A stretch of DNA of 17,288 nt from NCBI GenBank assembly GCA_023428645.1, contig JAEYXD010000117.1, forward strand, positions 1 through 17,288, in the 5' to 3' direction. Below are positions 15,864 through 17,288 of this stretch, one piece after another (the stretch's first letter is position 1; the number at the start of each line of letters is the position of its first letter). The position numbers and the translations under genes were made by a program. Under the pieces are notes generated by a model that made no database searches, was not told where the DNA came from, and was given only the letters and a program-made list of their open reading frames with translations. The stretch comes from Pseudomonadota bacterium. GTDB lineage: Bacteria; Pseudomonadota; Gammaproteobacteria; Steroidobacterales; Steroidobacteraceae.

Positions 15864-15882
15864 CCTTGCTTCAAAGGCAAGG
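15864..15882. promoter_or_regulatory. LysR-type binding dyad next to the SDR gene
   Basis: CCTTGC (15864-15869) and GCAAGG (15877-15882) form a perfect 6-bp dyad with a 7-base spacer and contain the T-N11-A pattern (15867, 15879) typical of LysR-regulator sites. It overlaps the ribosome-binding region of the SDR gene, so a bound regulator could block that gene. It pairs with a matching dyad at 15928-15946. Confidence 0.55.
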
Positions 15883-15927
15883 ATGACCGAGCTATATTCG
15901 CGAATCACCCCTTGAACATGCAAAGCG

Positions 15928-15946
15928 CGTTGCGCTGAAGGCAACG
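15928..15946. promoter_or_regulatory. Second LysR-type dyad, abutting the lysR start codon
   Basis: CGTTGC (15928-15933) and GCAACG (15941-15946) form a perfect 6-bp dyad with a 7-base spacer, the same geometry and core (TTGC-N7-GCAA) as the dyad at 15864-15882. It ends at the base before the regulator's ATG and covers its AAGG ribosome site, which suggests autoregulation. The centres of the two dyads are 64 bases apart, about six helical turns. Confidence 0.5.
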
Positions 15947-16870
15947 ATGAACGATCTCGGCGGACGAAGCGGCGAGCTACTCGTTTTTGTTTCCATCGTT
16001 GCAGCAGGCGGCGTGTCGGCAGGAGCACGGTCGCTCGGCCTCGTCCCTTCGACTGCATCCCGAATGCTCACGCGCCTCGAAAAGCGAGTGGGCGCGCGGC
16101 TGATCGTCCGCGAAGGGCGCGTGTTTCGACTGACTCGGGAGGGAGCGTCCTGCTACACCAGCGCCAAGCGCATTCTTGCGGACATGGATGAGTTGGAGCA
16201 GGCACTCGGGGACTGCATACGTCCTCGTGGCCTGCTGCGCGTGTCTGCTTCGGTCGCTTTCGGACGACTCTACGTACTGCCGCTACTCGAAGCGTTCCGC
16301 GCGCGCTACCCGGAGGTCACGGTGCAAGTGGTGCTCACGGATCGCATCGTGGACATTGATGCGGGTGAGGCAGACCTTGCCGTCCGAGTTCGAGTTGGTC
16401 CACTGCCAGACAGCGATCTCAAAGTCCGCAGGTTGATGGCGAGCCCGCGCATCTTGGTTGCCGCGCCGACCTATCTCAAGCGGGCGGGCACGCCGAAACA
16501 TCCCAGCGAATTGGAGGCGTATACATGCTTGCGGCTGCGCACGTCCGACCGGGATGCGCCTTGGTTGTTCCTCGACCATCATGCGCCGCTGGAGATCTCC
16601 CCGCATGGCTCGATCGTCGTTGATAGCGGCGAGTCCCTGGTGCAACTCGCGATCGCAGGGTTTGGTATTGCACAGGTCGGTCGATTCCATGTCGCCGATC
16701 AACTCGCGTCTGGTGCGCTGGTTGCCGTCCTTGACGATTACCGATCGCCCGAATGCGAGATTATCCAAGCGGTGTTCGCCGGCCGCACCTCGGCTCCTGG
16801 CAGGGTGCGGGTCTTCGTTGACTTTCTGGCAGAGAACCTCAGGCGTCGAGAAGTGCGTCCCGCCGCCTGA
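15947..16870 (+). CDS. LysR-family transcriptional regulator
   Basis: The product has 307 residues, the normal length for the family. The N-terminal winged helix-turn-helix (about 9-60) reads LLVFVSIVAAGGVSAGARSL then GLVPSTASRMLTRLEKRVGARLIVR. A linker helix (about 65-90) leads to a periplasmic-binding-protein-like effector domain (about 92-300) with LRVSASVAFGRLYVLPLLEAF, the DLAVRVRVGPLPDSDL segment and the DSGESLVQLAIAGFGIAQVGRF co-inducer region (each shortened to its landmark). The ATG at 15947 has AAGG five bases upstream. It is divergent from the SDR gene with 92 bases between starts and two matching dyads in that gap. This is the classic arrangement of a LysR regulator controlling its neighbour and itself. 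The effector molecule cannot be told from the sequence. Confidence 0.94.
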   Translation: MNDLGGRSGELLVFVSIVAAGGVSAGARSLGLVPSTASRMLTRLEKRVGARLIVREGRVFRLTREGASCYTSAKRILADMDELEQALGDCIRPRGLLRVSASVAFGRLYVLPLLEAFRARYPEVTVQVVLTDRIVDIDAGEADLAVRVRVGPLPDSDLKVRRLMASPRILVAAPTYLKRAGTPKHPSELEAYTCLRLRTSDRDAPWLFLDHHAPLEISPHGSIVVDSGESLVQLAIAGFGIAQVGRFHVADQLASGALVAVLDDYRSPECEIIQAVFAGRTSAPGRVRVFVDFLAENLRRREVRPAA

Positions 16871-16894
16871 GATGGCCGCTCGATCGCCCCGCGT

Positions 16895-16914
16895 GCAGAG
16901 CACTCGAGTTCTGC
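16895..16914. terminator. Possible shared hairpin between convergent genes
   Basis: GCAGAGC (16895-16901) and GTTCTGC (16908-16914) pair over 7 positions including one wobble, with a 6-base loop. The stem lies in the 53-base gap between the convergent lysR and hydrolase genes, 24 bases after one stop and 9 before the other. There is no T-run on either strand, so termination by it is only a suggestion. Confidence 0.3.
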
Positions 16915-16923
16915 CGCTCGCAT

Positions 16924-17286
16924 CTAGATCGTGTTGCCGAACCGAATCGAGAATGCCTCCGCAGGATTGCCGATCAGCAGTGTGTCGATCTCGGCCTGCG
17001 TCAGTCCTCTGCTGCGCAGTGCAGGGATGAATGCGGTGAACACCGTGTCGAAGGGGCGGAACTCGCCGCCGCCCGGCTTTCCCACCCAGTACCAGCCTGC
17101 ATCTTGAGAGATCAGCGTCCGATGCAGCAGACCTGCGCTGCGCAGATTCATCAGCATCTCAATGTGCGCATCGATCGAATCGGGGCTGATGCCATCCAGC
17201 GAGATCCAGGCGCCTTGCTTCGCGGCTTCGACGTGGCGCGAGAAATCCTGCTCGTTGTGTGCATGAATCCAGATCCAGACCGAAGG
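16924..17286 (-). CDS. Phosphotriesterase-family metal-dependent hydrolase, C-terminal part (partial)
   Basis: Only the last 120 residues are present; the frame stays open to the right edge of the window. An internal ATG at 17157 is not the true start, because the family pattern continues upstream of it. Landmarks are IHAHNEQDF (residues 7-15 of the fragment), whose His is likely a zinc ligand, and GAWISLDGIS. LISQDAGWYWVGKPGG (58-73) has an Asp at the position of the family's final metal ligand. The C-terminal TAFIPALRSRGLTQAEIDTLL (shortened) and GNPAEAF are also typical. The amidohydrolase superfamily fold carries a two-metal centre, and members hydrolyse lactones, phosphotriesters or related esters. 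The usual His before the Asp (SHDAGW) is Gln here. It is convergent with lysR. The substrate is not predictable from this part. Confidence 0.88.
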   Translation of the reverse strand, partial: PSVWIWIHAHNEQDFSRHVEAAKQGAWISLDGISPDSIDAHIEMLMNLRSAGLLHRTLISQDAGWYWVGKPGGGEFRPFDTVFTAFIPALRSRGLTQAEIDTLLIGNPAEAFSIRFGNTI

Positions 17287-17288
17287 GT

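Noticed and set aside
15855..16058. N-terminal extension of the SDR protein into the LysR gene
   Set aside because: A strong ribosome site and the Rossmann motif begin at 15854; the extension is basic read-through sequence.
1..17288. tRNA, rRNA or CRISPR array
   Set aside because: No cloverleaf sequence, rRNA-like stretch or regularly spaced direct repeats were recognised on either strand.

Overview
The window is GC-rich, densely packed chromosomal DNA from a proteobacterium. The presence of an ECF sigma factor, a FecR-type regulator and a TonB-dependent receptor with an STN signalling domain means an outer membrane, hence a Gram-negative. The receptor plug style resembles receptors of Steroidobacter-like gammaproteobacteria and of alphaproteobacteria. 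That taxonomic placement is inference from protein style, not from a marker gene. No rRNA, tRNA or CRISPR array was seen.

Layout from left to right. Bases 1-281 hold the possible tail of a truncated gene abutting a frameshifted fragment of an IS21-family transposase (istA N-terminus). A rho-independent terminator (444-480, minus strand) closes a minus-strand operon that starts near 8294. Read 5' to 3', the operon encodes an ECF sigma factor, a FecR-like inner-membrane regulator, a TonB-dependent transducer/receptor, a MauG-like two-heme c-type cytochrome, an exported protein with an OmpA-like C-terminal domain and an exported NTF2/SnoaL-like protein. The genes overlap or lie 11-23 bases apart, except for a 100-base gap before the receptor. 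The likely logic is ligand sensing at the outer membrane that activates the sigma factor, which raises expression of uptake plus periplasmic redox functions. The ligand is unknown.

Upstream of this, on the same strand, is a two-gene unit (8518-14472): a 1030-residue coiled-coil protein of unknown function, followed 6 bases later by a 951-residue peptidylarginine deiminase (PAD). The PAD keeps all four catalytic residues of the animal enzymes (Asp245, His515, Asp517, Cys907) and the calcium-loop region of the PAD middle domain. It lacks the PAD N-terminal domain and carries three large insertions in the catalytic domain. Neither protein has a signal peptide or an obvious membrane segment. This pair is the best candidate for an undescribed system, a bacterial protein-citrullination module with a dedicated large partner.

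The right end has an atypical SDR-type NAD(P)-binding gene divergent from a LysR-type regulator. Their 92-base intergenic region holds two matching dyads, one at each end. After these comes the C-terminal part of a phosphotriesterase-family metal-dependent hydrolase that runs off the window.
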